Shown: positions 47,566 to 56,274, numbered from the stretch's first letter. The stretch: 64,000 bases of DNA from Rheinheimera oceanensis (GCF_018831085.1 NZ_JAGPNM010000004.1:248001-312000), one strand, 5' to 3'. The notes: generated from the sequence alone by a model not told the origin. A program made the numbers and translations.

Positions 47566-48606
47566 TTACTGCGCCGCGTGAAACAGCGGCGGATTCGCCT
47601 GCTCTTTTATCGCATCGGCCAGTGCCAGTTCATGCGCCTCATCAGACACATCGTGGCGCTGCTCCGGTTTAATGCCCAGTTTGGCAAACAGTTGCATGTC
47701 GGCATCGGCTTCCGGGTTATCGGTAGTCAGCAGTTTATCGCCGTAGAAAATAGAATTAGCCCCGGCAAAGAAACACAGCGCCTGCATTTGCTCGTTCATG
47801 CGTGAGCGGCCGGCCGATAAGCGCACATGACTTTGCGGCAACATAATACGCGCCACCGCAATAGTGCGGATAAACTCAAAGGCATCTAAATCGTCAACGT
47901 TCTCAAGCGGTGTACCGGCTACTTTTACCAGCATATTAATAGGTACACTCTCCGGGTGCTCCGGCAAATTAGCCAGTTGCATTAACAGCGCTGAGCGATC
48001 GTTAGCACTTTCGCCCATGCCCAGAATACCACCGCAGCATACTTTCATACCGGCATCGCGCACATGGCTTAAGGTGTCTAAGCGGTCCTGATAGGTACGG
48101 GTAGTGATAATTTCGCCGTAAAACTCCGGTGACGTATCCAGGTTATGGTTGTAGTAATCCAGCCCGGCCCCGGCCAGGGTTTTCGCCTGCTCACCGGTTA
48201 ACATACCCAATGTCATACAGGTTTCCAGCCCCATGGCTTTTACGCCCTGTACCATTTCAATAATGTACGGCATATCGCGCTGTTTCGGGTTAGTCCAGGC
48301 GGCGCCCATACAAAAACGGCTGGCGCCTTTGTCTTTAGCGGCTTTGGCCTGGGTTAACACTTTCTCCACTTCCAGCAGACGCTCGCGCTCCAGCCCGGTA
48401 TTGTAGTGGCCGCTTTGCGGGCAATACTTGCAGTCTTCTGCGCAGGCACCGGTTTTAATCGATAATAAGGTGCTTACCTGTACTTCATTCGGTTTAAAGT
48501 GCTGGCGGTGTACCGTTTGCGCCTGAAACAATAAATCGTTAAATGGCAGCGCATAAAGTGCATTGACCTGCGCGAGGGTCCAGTTGTGGCGGACAACAGC
48601 CTGCAT
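47566..48606 (-). CDS. bioB: Biotin synthase
   Basis: A 346-residue radical SAM enzyme inserting sulphur into dethiobiotin. The CX3CX2C cluster motif is '[13 protein letters not shown]' (C55, C59, C62), and further family stretches are '[19 protein letters not shown]' and '[16 protein letters not shown]' plus '[34 protein letters not shown]'. First gene of bioBFCD, divergent from bioA across 106 bp. Confidence 0.97.
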   Translation of the reverse strand: MQAVVRHNWTLAQVNALYALPFNDLLFQAQTVHRQHFKPNEVQVSTLLSIKTGACAEDCKYCPQSGHYNTGLERERLLEVEKVLTQAKAAKDKGASRFCMGAAWTNPKQRDMPYIIEMVQGVKAMGLETCMTLGMLTGEQAKTLAGAGLDYYNHNLDTSPEFYGEIITTRTYQDRLDTLSHVRDAGMKVCCGGILGMGESANDRSALLMQLANLPEHPESVPINMLVKVAGTPLENVDDLDAFEFIRTIAVARIMLPQSHVRLSAGRSRMNEQMQALCFFAGANSIFYGDKLLTTDNPEADADMQLFAKLGIKPEQRHDVSDEAHELALADAIKEQANPPLFHAAQ

Positions 48607-48712
48607 AAAAATCCCTGTTTAAATTGAGGTTAAAGGTGTTTTCGGCTAGTCTAACCGCCACCTTGGCGTTGTCAACGCTGACCAGAATTAAAACTTTACT
48701 ACAGGTTAAATA
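48607..48712. promoter_or_regulatory. bioA/bioB divergent control region with weak BirA-like site
   Basis: A 106-bp region between divergent bioB and bioA. TTGTCAACG (48669-48677), 15 bp, ACTTTACTA (48693-48701) matches 13 of 18 positions of the BirA operator halves TTGTAAACC and GGTTTACAA, with a spacing seen in that family. The match is poor on the right half, so this is a candidate only. Confidence 0.35.
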
Positions 48713-49984
48713 ATGAGCATTGATTTAGCTTTTGATCGCAGCCATATCTGGCACCCTTATACCTCAATGCAAAACCCGTTACCGGTGTATCCGGTGGTGG
48801 CCGCTGAGGGCTCTGAGCTGGTGCTGGAAAATGGTCAGCGGTTAATTGATGGCACTGCATCCTGGTGGTCAGCCGTACATGGTTATAACCACCCCGCCCT
48901 GAATGCTGCGGTAACAGCGCAGCTTAGTAAAATGGCGCATGTAATGTTTGGTGGTATTACCCATCAGCCGGCGGTTGATTTATGTAAACAACTGCTGAGT
49001 ATGGTGCCGCCAAATTTAACTAAGGTATTTCTCGCCGACAGCGGCTCTATCGCGGTAGAAGTAGCGATTAAAATGGCGCTGCAGTATTGGCTGGCAAGCA
49101 ACACACCGCAAAAGCAAAAGCTGGTAAGTTTACGTAAGGGTTATCATGGCGATACCTTTGCCGCTATGGCGGTGTGCGATCCGGTAGATGGCATGCACGA
49201 TATGTTTGCCGCCTTGCTACCACAGCATTATTTTTTACCGGCGCCGCAAAGCCGGTTTGATGGTGAGTTTCTGCACACCGACATCGCCCCGTTGCAGCAA
49301 CTGCTGGCAGAAAAACACCACGAAATTGCCGCGCTGATTTTAGAACCTATAGTACAGGGTTACGGCGGTATGCGCTTTTACCACCCGGAATATTTACGCC
49401 GTGTCAGAGCCTTATGTGATCAATATAAAGTACTGCTGATTGCCGATGAAATTGCCACCGGCTTTGGCCGCAGCGGCAAGTTATTTGCCTGTGAGCATGC
49501 CGGTATTCAACCGGATATTATGTGTGTGGGTAAAGCGCTTAGCGGTGGTTATATTACGTTGGCGGCCACACTGTGCACTGATGAAGTGGCACGCGGCATT
49601 AGCTTAAGCCAGGCCGGTGGTTTAATGCATGGCCCCACTTTTATGGCTAACCCGCTGGCCTGCGCCGTTGCCAGTGCCAGTTTAACGCTGATTGCCAAAG
49701 GCGATTGGCAACAGCAGGTAGCCGCAATTGAAGCACAATTACAGCAGGAGCTGGCAGCCTGCCGTCACTCGCCGTTAGTAAAAGATGTGCGAGTACTAGG
49801 CGCTATAGGCGTGCTGGAAATGCATAACAAGGTAGATGTTGGCGCCCTGCAACAGCAGTTTGTTAAGCTGGGAGTGTGGATCCGGCCGTTTAATAACCTG
49901 ATTTACGTGATGCCGCCTTTTATTATCCGCCCTGAGCAGTTAAGCCAGCTTACTGCAGCCATGCGATTGGTCGCCGGAGTATAA
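48713..49984 (+). CDS. bioA: Adenosylmethionine-8-amino-7-oxononanoate aminotransferase
   Basis: A 423-residue PLP enzyme converting KAPA to DAPA with SAM as amino donor. '[19 protein letters not shown]' at the N-terminus, '[19 protein letters not shown]' (substrate site), '[21 protein letters not shown]', and the PLP lysine in '[14 protein letters not shown]' identify BioA. Divergent from bioB. Confidence 0.96.
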   Translation: MSIDLAFDRSHIWHPYTSMQNPLPVYPVVAAEGSELVLENGQRLIDGTASWWSAVHGYNHPALNAAVTAQLSKMAHVMFGGITHQPAVDLCKQLLSMVPPNLTKVFLADSGSIAVEVAIKMALQYWLASNTPQKQKLVSLRKGYHGDTFAAMAVCDPVDGMHDMFAALLPQHYFLPAPQSRFDGEFLHTDIAPLQQLLAEKHHEIAALILEPIVQGYGGMRFYHPEYLRRVRALCDQYKVLLIADEIATGFGRSGKLFACEHAGIQPDIMCVGKALSGGYITLAATLCTDEVARGISLSQAGGLMHGPTFMANPLACAVASASLTLIAKGDWQQQVAAIEAQLQQELAACRHSPLVKDVRVLGAIGVLEMHNKVDVGALQQQFVKLGVWIRPFNNLIYVMPPFIIRPEQLSQLTAAMRLVAGV

Positions 49985-49986
49985 AC

Positions 49987-50361
49987 TCAAACCTGCAAAT
50001 ATAAGTACAACAGCAAACCCATGCTGCTAAGCAGCAATATAATGATATTAAAATGCAGGTGATCGCCGCGGCGGCGCAAACGCAAGCGGTTAAGTATTAA
50101 ACTCAAACCGCTGAAAAATGCCACTGCCCACAGCAAATACTGCAAATATACCGTTAACCTGGGGTGCCAGTCGCTACGAACCTCAATACCCCAATAGCGC
50201 ACTAAACCGGTATCCAGCTCCGGGCTGGCATAATGCGCTACTACCAAACCGGCAATAAACAATATCCAACCGGTTATCGCCAGCCAGCCAAAAGCCCGGC
50301 ACAGTATATCCGGCCCATGACGGCGCTCATATTTTTCTGGCTTTTCCTGCTCTGTGATCAA
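49987..50361 (-). CDS. Conserved membrane protein, unknown function
   Basis: A 124-residue protein with a charged N-terminus of about 25 residues, then three hydrophobic helices (about 27-47, 72-90 and 103-121) around an extracytoplasmic loop and a basic 'NRLRLRRRGDH' turn. The start is TTG with AGGA about 10 bp upstream; there is no usable ATG. The 3' end is 3 bp from the convergent bioA stop. I do not recognise the family beyond a small three-helix membrane protein. Confidence 0.65.
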   Translation of the reverse strand: MITEQEKPEKYERRHGPDILCRAFGWLAITGWILFIAGLVVAHYASPELDTGLVRYWGIEVRSDWHPRLTVYLQYLLWAVAFFSGLSLILNRLRLRRRGDHLHFNIIILLLSSMGLLLYLYLQV

Positions 50362-50462
50362 TTTTAAAGTCCTGATAACTTTTACTTGTGTTGTGCGTTT
50401 GGCTCAGTATCATTACAGGCTTTACGCAGTTTGCTAAGTTTACACCCTCTGGAGTTTGATGC

Positions 50463-51863
50463 ATGACGCATGCCGTTATTAAAGATGTTTTAGCCGGTCG
50501 CTATGCCATTGGTGAGTCTATCACCGTTAAAGGCTGGATCCGCACCCGCCGCGATTCAAAAGCAGGTATTTCCTTTTTAGCTATTCATGATGGCAGCTGT
50601 TTTGATGCGGTACAGGCCGTAGCTCCTTCAGATTTACCCAATTATGAAGCTGAAGTAAAACGCCTGACAACATCATGCTCTGTAGCCGTTACCGGCACTG
50701 TGGCACGTTCTGAAGGCCAGGGCCAGGCTTTTGAACTGCAAGCTGCTGCGGTTGAAGTATTAGGCTGGGTAGAAAACCCGGACACCTACCCTATGGCACC
50801 GAAGCGCCACAGCATGGAATACCTGCGTGAACACGCCCACCTACGCGCCCGCACCAACATTATGGGTGCCGTTACCCGCGTGCGGCATTGTTTAGCCCAG
50901 GCGGTACACCGCTTTTTCCATGAGCAGGGTTATTACTGGATCAGCACGCCTATTATTACCGGCTCAGACGCTGAAGGCGCCGGTGAAATGTTCCGCATCA
51001 GTACGCTGGATCTGGAAAACCTGCCACGTACCGACAAAGGCAATATTGATTACAGCAAAGATTTCTTCGGTAAAGAAACCTTCTTAACCGTATCCGGCCA
51101 GTTAAACGGCGAAACCTATGCTTGTGCCATGTCAAAAATTTACACCTTTGGCCCTACTTTCCGTGCCGAAAACTCCAACACCAGCCGCCACTTAGCGGAA
51201 TTCTGGATGATTGAACCGGAAGTAGCCTTTGCGGAGCTTAAAGACATCGCCCAATTGGCAGAAGATATGCTGAAGTACGTATGTAAAGCGGTACTGACCG
51301 AGCGCGCCGATGATATGGCCTTTTTTGCCGAGCGTATCGACCCATCAGCAGTAACCCGGTTACAGCAGTTAGTTGATTCATCTTTTGTACGGATGGATTA
51401 CACCGACGCTATCGAAATTTTAAAAACCTGCGGTAAGAAATTCGAATACCCTGTGGAATGGGGTGTCGATTTGCAATCTGAGCACGAGCGCTACCTGGCT
51501 GAAGAGCACATCGGCGCGCCGATCATTATGCAAAACTACCCGAAAGACATTAAAGCCTTTTATATGCGCTTAAATGACGACGGCAAAACGGTAGCGGCAA
51601 TGGACGTACTGGCACCCGGCATTGGTGAAATTATCGGTGGCAGCCAGCGTGAAGAGCGCCTGGAAGAGTTTGATAAGCGCCTTGCAGAAATGGGCCTGGA
51701 TAAAGAAGACTACAGCTGGTACCGCGACCTGCGCCGCTACGGCACAGTGCCACACGCCGGTTTTGGTTTAGGTTTTGAGCGTTTAGTGTCATACGTTACC
51801 GGTGTAGGTAACGTGCGCGACGTTATCGCCTTCCCGCGTACACCAGGCAACGCTGAGTTTTAA
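50463..51863 (+). CDS. asnS: Asparaginyl-tRNA synthetase
   Basis: A 466-residue class II synthetase, the length of E. coli AsnS. N-terminal OB-fold domain ('[25 protein letters not shown]'), then motif 2 '[24 protein letters not shown]' and motif 3 '[15 protein letters not shown]', with '[13 protein letters not shown]'. It charges tRNA-Asn. Single gene with a strong terminator. Confidence 0.97.
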   Translation: MTHAVIKDVLAGRYAIGESITVKGWIRTRRDSKAGISFLAIHDGSCFDAVQAVAPSDLPNYEAEVKRLTTSCSVAVTGTVARSEGQGQAFELQAAAVEVLGWVENPDTYPMAPKRHSMEYLREHAHLRARTNIMGAVTRVRHCLAQAVHRFFHEQGYYWISTPIITGSDAEGAGEMFRISTLDLENLPRTDKGNIDYSKDFFGKETFLTVSGQLNGETYACAMSKIYTFGPTFRAENSNTSRHLAEFWMIEPEVAFAELKDIAQLAEDMLKYVCKAVLTERADDMAFFAERIDPSAVTRLQQLVDSSFVRMDYTDAIEILKTCGKKFEYPVEWGVDLQSEHERYLAEEHIGAPIIMQNYPKDIKAFYMRLNDDGKTVAAMDVLAPGIGEIIGGSQREERLEEFDKRLAEMGLDKEDYSWYRDLRRYGTVPHAGFGLGFERLVSYVTGVGNVRDVIAFPRTPGNAEF

Positions 51864-51887
51864 TAACTCCCGCAATACACAGCATGC

Positions 51888-51918
51888 AAAAAAGGCGCTT
51901 TAAACAGCGCCTTTTTTA
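51888..51918 (+). terminator. Terminator of asnS
   Basis: Twelve-bp stem AAAAAAGGCGCT/AGCGCCTTTTTT (51888-51899 with 51906-51917), 25 bp past the stop. It marks the boundary with the cassette island. Confidence 0.93.
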
Positions 51919-51944
51919 TTGCTCACAGTACTCGTTTTCATACC

Positions 51945-52004
51945 ACTAACACTGATGGAAAAGTGGTTTCACCGGTGACTACGGGAAAGTTCATATTTGT
52001 TAGT
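51945..52004 (-). repeat. attC-like site after the last cassette
   Basis: ACTAACA (51945-51951) and TGTTAGT (51998-52004) form a perfect 7-bp inverted pair 60 bp across. The stop of the cassette gene lies inside the right arm. This is the downstream end of the array. The inner arms are weak. Confidence 0.5.
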
Positions 52005-52494
52005 CTGTAAAGACATCAGGGTACCGGAGTGCTGCATATGTCTCCCTGCAAGCTTTAATTATCTCTTCCCGTCTTTGTTGTTTTGACCACCCGTTAATAC
52101 ATTCGCAGTACCATTCATCGTCCAACACTGTATATTCGCCAAACGACTCAGGATATCCGGCTTGTACATTGGCTTGGTAGATCTTGGAAGCACCTGCTTC
52201 TGGAGCAAGCTCTCCATCAATGACCTCTTTTGCCAAGGCTTTTGCATAACCTTCTATCGCTTCTTCAGCGCAAGGTTGACGTATACCGAGCTCTCGTAAA
52301 ACTCGTCGAAAGTAATCTTCCACTTCAAACTCATTTAGAGGCTGAATAAACGTTGCCAACACAGCGAGATTTTTTGTATCAACACCTTGCACCAGCAATG
52401 ACATTGCCCATGCGACTTTGTGCTCGCCGCCTGAGTACATGGCAACTAAACCAAGCACTTTATACGTTTCAACTTGTTGCGATTCAGACAGCAT
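52000..52494 (-). CDS. Cassette gene 1, unrecognised soluble protein
   Basis: A 164-residue protein, mostly helical and acidic, with no signal or membrane segment: 'YKVLGLVAMYSGGEHKVAWAMSLLVQGVDTKNLAVLATF' then 'LDDEWYCECINGWSKQQRREEIIKACRETYAALRYP'. The ATG at 52494 with CAGGA upstream is preferred over an earlier in-frame start, because GTTAGGC of the flanking attC-like site (52507) lies just before it, as is usual for cassette genes. Family not recognised. Confidence 0.65.
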   Translation of the reverse strand: MLSESQQVETYKVLGLVAMYSGGEHKVAWAMSLLVQGVDTKNLAVLATFIQPLNEFEVEDYFRRVLRELGIRQPCAEEAIEGYAKALAKEVIDGELAPEAGASKIYQANVQAGYPESFGEYTVLDDEWYCECINGWSKQQRREEIIKACRETYAALRYPDVFTD

Positions 52495-52506
52495 AGTTTT
52501 CCTGAA

Positions 52507-52675
52507 GCCTAACACAGCAAACAGCGACAAGCGTTAGTGTTATATCCATTACTCAAACTCCATCAACACATAACTTTCACTTAATGGACAGAAACACAGC
52601 TGCGAGAATATCGAGCGCGTCGCCGGGTTACTGACCCAGCTCTCCCCTGCGGGCGAGTTCAAGATCTTGTTATGC
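52507..52675 (-). repeat. attC-like site between cassettes 1 and 2
   Basis: On the minus strand it starts with GCATAACA (52668-52675) on the stop of gene 2 and ends with TGTTAGGC (52507-52514), a canonical GTTRRRY core. The ends pair with one mismatch. Near the gene-1 end an inner CTAAC/GTTAG pair is also seen. It is about 169 bp, long for attC. Confidence 0.55.
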
Positions 52676-52960
52676 ATTATTATTTGAGCTTGATTTATAT
52701 TTGAAGTACTTGTAGGCAAAAAACATTAATGAAGTAATAGCGGATGAAATAAGGCAGATTATTACATACGCACCTAAAATACCTAAGCCAATATAGCCCA
52801 AAACTAAAGAAACTAAAAAACCTATCACCGTGCCAATTAAGGCTGATTTTTTTGGTATAAAATAAGCAGGATAAATGAACTTATTAAAGAGAAACACGAG
52901 AATCAAACTGGGTAAAAAACCCATTATTGCAATTATAACCAACCCAACAATCAATGAAAT
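52670..52960 (-). CDS. Cassette gene 2, small membrane protein
   Basis: A 96-residue protein with three hydrophobic helices: an N-terminal one 'ISLIVGLVIIAIMGFLPSLI', a central 'ALIGTVIGFLVSLVLGYIG', and a last 'YVIICLISSAITSLMFFAY', then a short basic tail with Asn repeats. The ATG at 52960 has AAGGAG 7 bp upstream. Function unknown. The stop lies within the GCATAAC end of the attC-like site. Confidence 0.7.
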   Translation of the reverse strand: MSLIVGLVIIAIMGFLPSLILVFLFNKFIYPAYFIPKKSALIGTVIGFLVSLVLGYIGLGILGAYVIICLISSAITSLMFFAYKYFKYKSSSNNNA

Positions 52961-52990
52961 CATTTCAATACTCCTTATTTGTTTCGTAGT

Positions 52991-53080
52991 GCATAACGCA
53001 GCCAACACTCGCAGCTTTGTAAATTAGCCGAAACCGCCACAGAAAAGCTGCCGCAGTACTTGGCTTTATATTTCATATGC
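52991..53080 (-). repeat. attC-like site between cassettes 2 and 3 (best example)
   Basis: Outer boxes GCATAAC (52991-52997) and its near complement at 53074-53080 (CATATGC), inner boxes AGCCAA (53000-53005) with TTGGCT (53060-53065), and the extended arm GCAGCTTT (53011-53018) with AAAGCTGC (53044-53051). This nested palindrome of about 90 bp is typical of attC in length and layout; the outer end on the gene-3 side has decayed. Confidence 0.65.
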
Positions 53081-53755
53081 TCCCCAGTACACTTCTGTTT
53101 CTCGTGTGCAATAAAACCCTTCAAATGGCTCCAGGGATAGTATTCTCTCAATGACCTTCCTCGAAGAGCACAGAAAAGAGCAGTGACTATCCCAATGTGT
53201 CGTAACCAGCAAGCTATGGTCGTGAGTAAACACACAACCATGAGTAGGTATTTCATCTTTTGCAATCAAATCGTCAATCCAATGCAGTTTCCTTTCTGTA
53301 CCGAACTCGTTACCAACCCAAAGCCAACTATGGCCAAGCTCTTTGACTGCATTTAATACCCTGTTTTCAAGTAGCGGCGGCAGATCACCTTCCTCTGGTT
53401 GGAAGATACTTTGATCTTTCAGCTCGGCGAGCTTGTCTGAAATGGTTTTGTTTGCCAATTCTTTCTTTATGCCGCCAATACTGGTCCTCAGGCCGATATC
53501 TATATCTGATAGCGTTTTCAGCCCTGTCAACTCGAGGACTTCATGCCAACTGACAGGATGACATCCATCAATGATTTCTCGCTTACTGGGCCACGTTGGC
53601 GGGCTAAATCGTTTAATATCAATGTTTGCAGGCTTGAAAAATGGATGCAACAGTACATACACGCAGTCAAACTGTCCACTATAGAACGGGAGAATCTTCT
53701 CGTCATAAGGACAAGACGCAAACTTCTCCGGTGTTGGTATAACCCTATCTGTCAT
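53066..53755 (-). CDS. Cassette gene 3, DUF2711-like protein
   Basis: A 229-residue soluble protein. 'FDCVYVLLHPFFKPANIDI', 'IDGCHPVSWHEVLELTGLKTLSDIDIGLRTSIGGIKKEL' and the C-terminal 'HGCVFTHDHSLLVTTHWDSHCSFLCSSRKVIERIL...EGFYCTRETEVYW' look like the DUF2711 family of Bacillus and others, whose function is unknown. The ATG at 53755 has AGGTGA upstream. The family assignment is from recall. Confidence 0.6.
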   Translation of the reverse strand: MTDRVIPTPEKFASCPYDEKILPFYSGQFDCVYVLLHPFFKPANIDIKRFSPPTWPSKREIIDGCHPVSWHEVLELTGLKTLSDIDIGLRTSIGGIKKELANKTISDKLAELKDQSIFQPEEGDLPPLLENRVLNAVKELGHSWLWVGNEFGTERKLHWIDDLIAKDEIPTHGCVFTHDHSLLVTTHWDSHCSFLCSSRKVIERILSLEPFEGFYCTRETEVYWGAYEI

Positions 53756-53806
53756 TACGCACTTCACCTATGAATGCATAGTCGTATACAACTGATTTTA
53801 TTATGT

Positions 53807-54103
53807 TTAACCATATGACACAGCAACAACTTTTTCTTGCGGGCTAAATTCTATATCGCAGCTAAGCAAGTGAAAATGCAGTGCGCTACTGTGAATAACA
53901 CGTTTACCCTGCGGCAAGTTTTCTACTTTGTACTCCGATAAATTAACCGTGTTTAATTGCCGGATTACACTTGAGTAAGAAGTGCCTTTACTAAAATTAC
54001 CGCAAAGGTAATACACTTCTTTTCGGGCTTCGTTTGCGAAAAAACCGAAAACCGCCAAGCCCAAGATGCTGATTGCAGCCGCAATAAATTTTAGTTTAAG
54101 CAT
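53807..54103 (-). CDS. Cassette gene 4, small membrane-anchored protein
   Basis: A 98-residue protein with one N-terminal hydrophobic helix ('LKFIAAAISILGLAVFGFF'), then a polar domain with two Cys ('VYYLCGNF', 'LLSCDIEF') that could form a disulphide outside the membrane. The longer frame upstream has no ribosome site; ATG 54103 has a weak AGGA. No recognised family. The 51 bp to the next gene hold no attC-like palindrome, so genes 3 and 4 may form one cassette. Confidence 0.55.
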   Translation of the reverse strand: MLKLKFIAAAISILGLAVFGFFANEARKEVYYLCGNFSKGTSYSSVIRQLNTVNLSEYKVENLPQGKRVIHSSALHFHLLSCDIEFSPQEKVVAVSYG

Positions 54104-54204
54104 AATCCTGCTGTTTATTACTTGATGTTTCGATAGCGCTTCAACAACTTTTACCTGACCCCGTTTCATGTCAATTGAAAGTCTACTGATCATGGGTAAC
54201 TCGG

Positions 54205-54281
54205 GCATATAACGCCCGCAACTGGTTGCGAGTCGAGCCCAAAGGACGTAATTTTTATCTGACCTGTTTACTTTTATGTCT
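54205..54281 (-). repeat. Degenerate attC-like site between cassettes 4 and 5
   Basis: Starts GCATATAACGCCC (54205-54217) and ends TTTTATGTC (54273-54281), with CGCAA/TTGCG as an inner palindrome (54217-54230). The GGGCGTTAT word is typical of attC ends, but the outer match is poor. Confidence 0.35.
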
Positions 54282-54837
54282 GCACTTCATTCAATCTAGA
54301 CTTTATATAACTCACAAAATCACTGTTCGACAGTGGCTTTATAAACTGACGCTCGAGTAGTATTACTTTGCCCCCTTGTTCTTGCGCCTCTTTTAGAGGG
54401 CCAGGCTTGATATCCAGTGTCAGCACAGGGTATATCAACGATCTAACAGCTAGTTCTATATCAGCTTCCTGCTTATAAAAAATTTGCGTAGATTTGCGCT
54501 TTTGACTAGTTCCAAATTTTTGATTTAGATTTTTTCGAAACAGCTCATTAGTCTTATTGCTAAATCTACCTATTCCAAATCCGCCTGAGCGTTGTTGATC
54601 TGGTGGTAAATTCGAATTATGAAAACCAAACATTGCATCTACTTTTACCAAAGAATCTAAGTAGCGGTTTATATACTCCTTCAACTCCATACAACTCTCC
54701 GGAGTCTGCTGTACTTCATACTTTCCATGTTTGGTAACATAAAATGTGAATTGCTCAGTAGGGAAAAAACACTCTAAATCTAATTTTCGCGCGAACAATT
54801 CATCCCAAATATTATGGTCGATGAATACTTTCAACAT
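54274..54837 (-). CDS. Cassette gene 5, possible PIN-like protein
   Basis: A 187-residue soluble protein. The N-terminal 'LKVFIDHNIWDELFARKLDLECFFP' starts with a strand and an Asp as in PIN nucleases, then 'TFYVTKHGKYEVQQTPE' and a mid-region with 'FGIGRFSNKTNELFRK', and near the end 'VLTLDIKPGPLKEAQEQGGKVI', which has a second acidic residue in a strand. The PIN idea is structural inference only. ATG 54837 with GGAGGGA upstream is preferred; a longer frame extends back into the membrane-protein gene. An antitoxin was not seen. Confidence 0.5.
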   Translation of the reverse strand: MLKVFIDHNIWDELFARKLDLECFFPTEQFTFYVTKHGKYEVQQTPESCMELKEYINRYLDSLVKVDAMFGFHNSNLPPDQQRSGGFGIGRFSNKTNELFRKNLNQKFGTSQKRKSTQIFYKQEADIELAVRSLIYPVLTLDIKPGPLKEAQEQGGKVILLERQFIKPLSNSDFVSYIKSRLNEVQT

Positions 54838-54865
54838 TCCCTCCGAGAAAATAATGCCGAAATCA

Positions 54866-55306
54866 TCAGCGTGTATTATGCGTTGGCTGAACTTCCTTAT
54901 TAGCTGATGCTTCGCCATGCAGGTAAGCGCGCAATATGTACATAATTAGCAAGCCTGAAATCAGGCATGATGTATATATTACTGCTCTCAGCCCGTAAAC
55001 AGGGTTAGAGAGTAGATTCTGGCTAAATTCTACAATTACACTATCGATCTTTGTGAACAGGTAACCAGATAAAAACGCCGATATAACTGCAGCATACTTT
55101 GTGAAAGCTTTTGACTCACTAGCATCTACTGGCGATGATAAAACACCGATCATCCATCCGCACAACACCCCAAAGACAGCAATTATCAATGTAAACCAAA
55201 ATCCATTATCTCCAATATTTCGGTGTACGTAATAAGTTCCGAAGGCCATTAGCACATATATGGTGTTAATTACAGCAATCGACAACAACGCATTTAATCT
55301 GTTCAT
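54866..55306 (-). CDS. Cassette gene 6, four-helix membrane protein
   Basis: A 146-residue membrane protein with four helices: 'LSIAVINTIYVLMAFGTYYV', 'FTLIIAVFGVLCGWMIGVL', 'YAAVISAFLSGYLF' and 'AVIYTSCLISGLLIMYILRAYL'. The last residues (EVQPTHNTR) are encoded by a GCATAAT-like attC end, as is usual when the stop is in the attC. Function unknown. Confidence 0.65.
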   Translation of the reverse strand: MNRLNALLSIAVINTIYVLMAFGTYYVHRNIGDNGFWFTLIIAVFGVLCGWMIGVLSSPVDASESKAFTKYAAVISAFLSGYLFTKIDSVIVEFSQNLLSNPVYGLRAVIYTSCLISGLLIMYILRAYLHGEASANKEVQPTHNTR

Positions 55307-55320
55307 GAATAACTATCTCT

Positions 55321-55402
55321 CGTTAACGCTCATAGTACAGGCCGAACCCCACGGCAATTGAGGTCCAGCTGAAGCAGTCGCAGACTGTGACGCGTGTTAT
55401 GC
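55321..55402 (-). repeat. attC-like site between cassettes 6 and 7
   Basis: On the minus strand, GCATAACACGCG at the stop of gene 7 (GTTATGC on the plus strand at 55396-55402) and GCGTTAACG at the other end (55320s), about 80 bp apart. Inner arms include CAGTC/GACTG. Confidence 0.5.
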
Positions 55403-56020
55403 ATACTTACTCTCAAAATCAGCGACTTTAATAAATGTATATTGCTCAATAAAAATTGCTAACTGCCCAGGGTGCGAGAACGTATTTTTGAATGACTCCT
55501 GCTCATCTGCAGTCACCCTGGTGATCTTCACAGTATACTGATTACAATCTTTTGTAATCTGAACTTTTGCTCTTGCCAGCCCAACCTGCTTTTCTATTTC
55601 CAGCTCTGGAACTTTGTCCATCAAAGCACTGATAATATTTCCTTTAGTATTTTCTTCGGTATTTATCCAAAAGCTTTGTTCAGCCTTGCTGTACTGGTAT
55701 AAAGCAAAAATCATTGGGATAGAAAAAACTGATCCGAATATCGCATCTATTAAGGCATGTTCTATACTGGAAAAGACTCCTACCGTGAACATAAGTGCAG
55801 TTCCAAAACAAATTAAGTAAAAAAATCTTCGCCAGATGACTGCCGTCCATACTCGCTTTTCAAAAATATAACCAAACAAACCAATCAGGTAGATTATTGA
55901 AAAAACAGAGCTAAATATACTTAATATAGAAAATGCATTATTTGATATCAAATAGTATACGCTTAATAATATTAGAGCTATGTTCAGAACGGCATAAATT
56001 AGCCAAAACACCTTTTTCAA
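55397..56020 (-). CDS. Cassette gene 7, membrane protein of unknown function
   Basis: A 207-residue protein with four hydrophobic helices in its first 115 residues, then a soluble C-terminal domain of about 85 residues that reads as beta-strands ('ARAKVQITKDCNQYTVKITRVTADEQESF'). The start is TTG, preceded by AGGAG at good spacing. No family recognised. First gene (5') of the array. Confidence 0.65.
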   Translation of the reverse strand: MKKVFWLIYAVLNIALILLSVYYLISNNAFSILSIFSSVFSIIYLIGLFGYIFEKRVWTAVIWRRFFYLICFGTALMFTVGVFSSIEHALIDAIFGSVFSIPMIFALYQYSKAEQSFWINTEENTKGNIISALMDKVPELEIEKQVGLARAKVQITKDCNQYTVKITRVTADEQESFKNTFSHPGQLAIFIEQYTFIKVADFESKYA

Positions 56021-56274
56021 TGTTTACTCCTATTTCATTTTTAAGCATGCTCATTCTTCATGCTACCACACAGGAAGCAATAATTTATTGAAAAACAAGC
56101 GTGCGCTATATTTCGGTGCCTCACTGTAGTACGCAGTTAACTTAGCGAATGTATTTTGCATGCGCAACATATATATGTGCTGTGTAAACAGAATATATCA
56201 GCTGTTTTGGCGGGGCGGAGTGTTTAACTCCGCTTAGAGCAGCCAGCCCGTTAAACCGACTGGCTTTTTTATAT
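56021..56274. other. Intergenic region between the array and aaaT, with two hairpins
   Basis: No convincing protein frame. At 56215-56233 a GCGGAGT/ACTCCGC hairpin and at 56241-56265 an AGCCAG/CTGGCT hairpin followed by TTTTTTA on the plus strand. This terminator points right although no plus-strand gene precedes it, so a small RNA or a lost gene are possible. No intI or attI is seen. Confidence 0.5.

Larger units (their letters stand above)
51945..56020 (-). mobile_element. Integrase-less gene-cassette array (decayed integron, CALIN-like)
   Basis: Seven small genes in one orientation, AT-richer than their neighbours and mostly unrecognised, separated by imperfect palindromes at stop codons (sites at 51945, 52507, 52991, 54205 and 55321; see entries). 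The end words GCATAAC/GTTATGC and ACTAAC/GTTAG fit the core of attC recombination sites (GTTRRRY family). No intI gene or attI is seen. The interval lies between asnS and an aaaT-like gene. Reading it as a cassette array is inference. Confidence 0.55.

Noticed and set aside
48607-48661. GGTTA...TAACC inverted repeat as a BirA operator
   Set aside because: The half-site order is reversed relative to the BirA operator.
51945-56020. A prophage or IS island
   Set aside because: No phage structural genes, transposase or terminal inverted repeats of IS type were seen; the sites look like attC.
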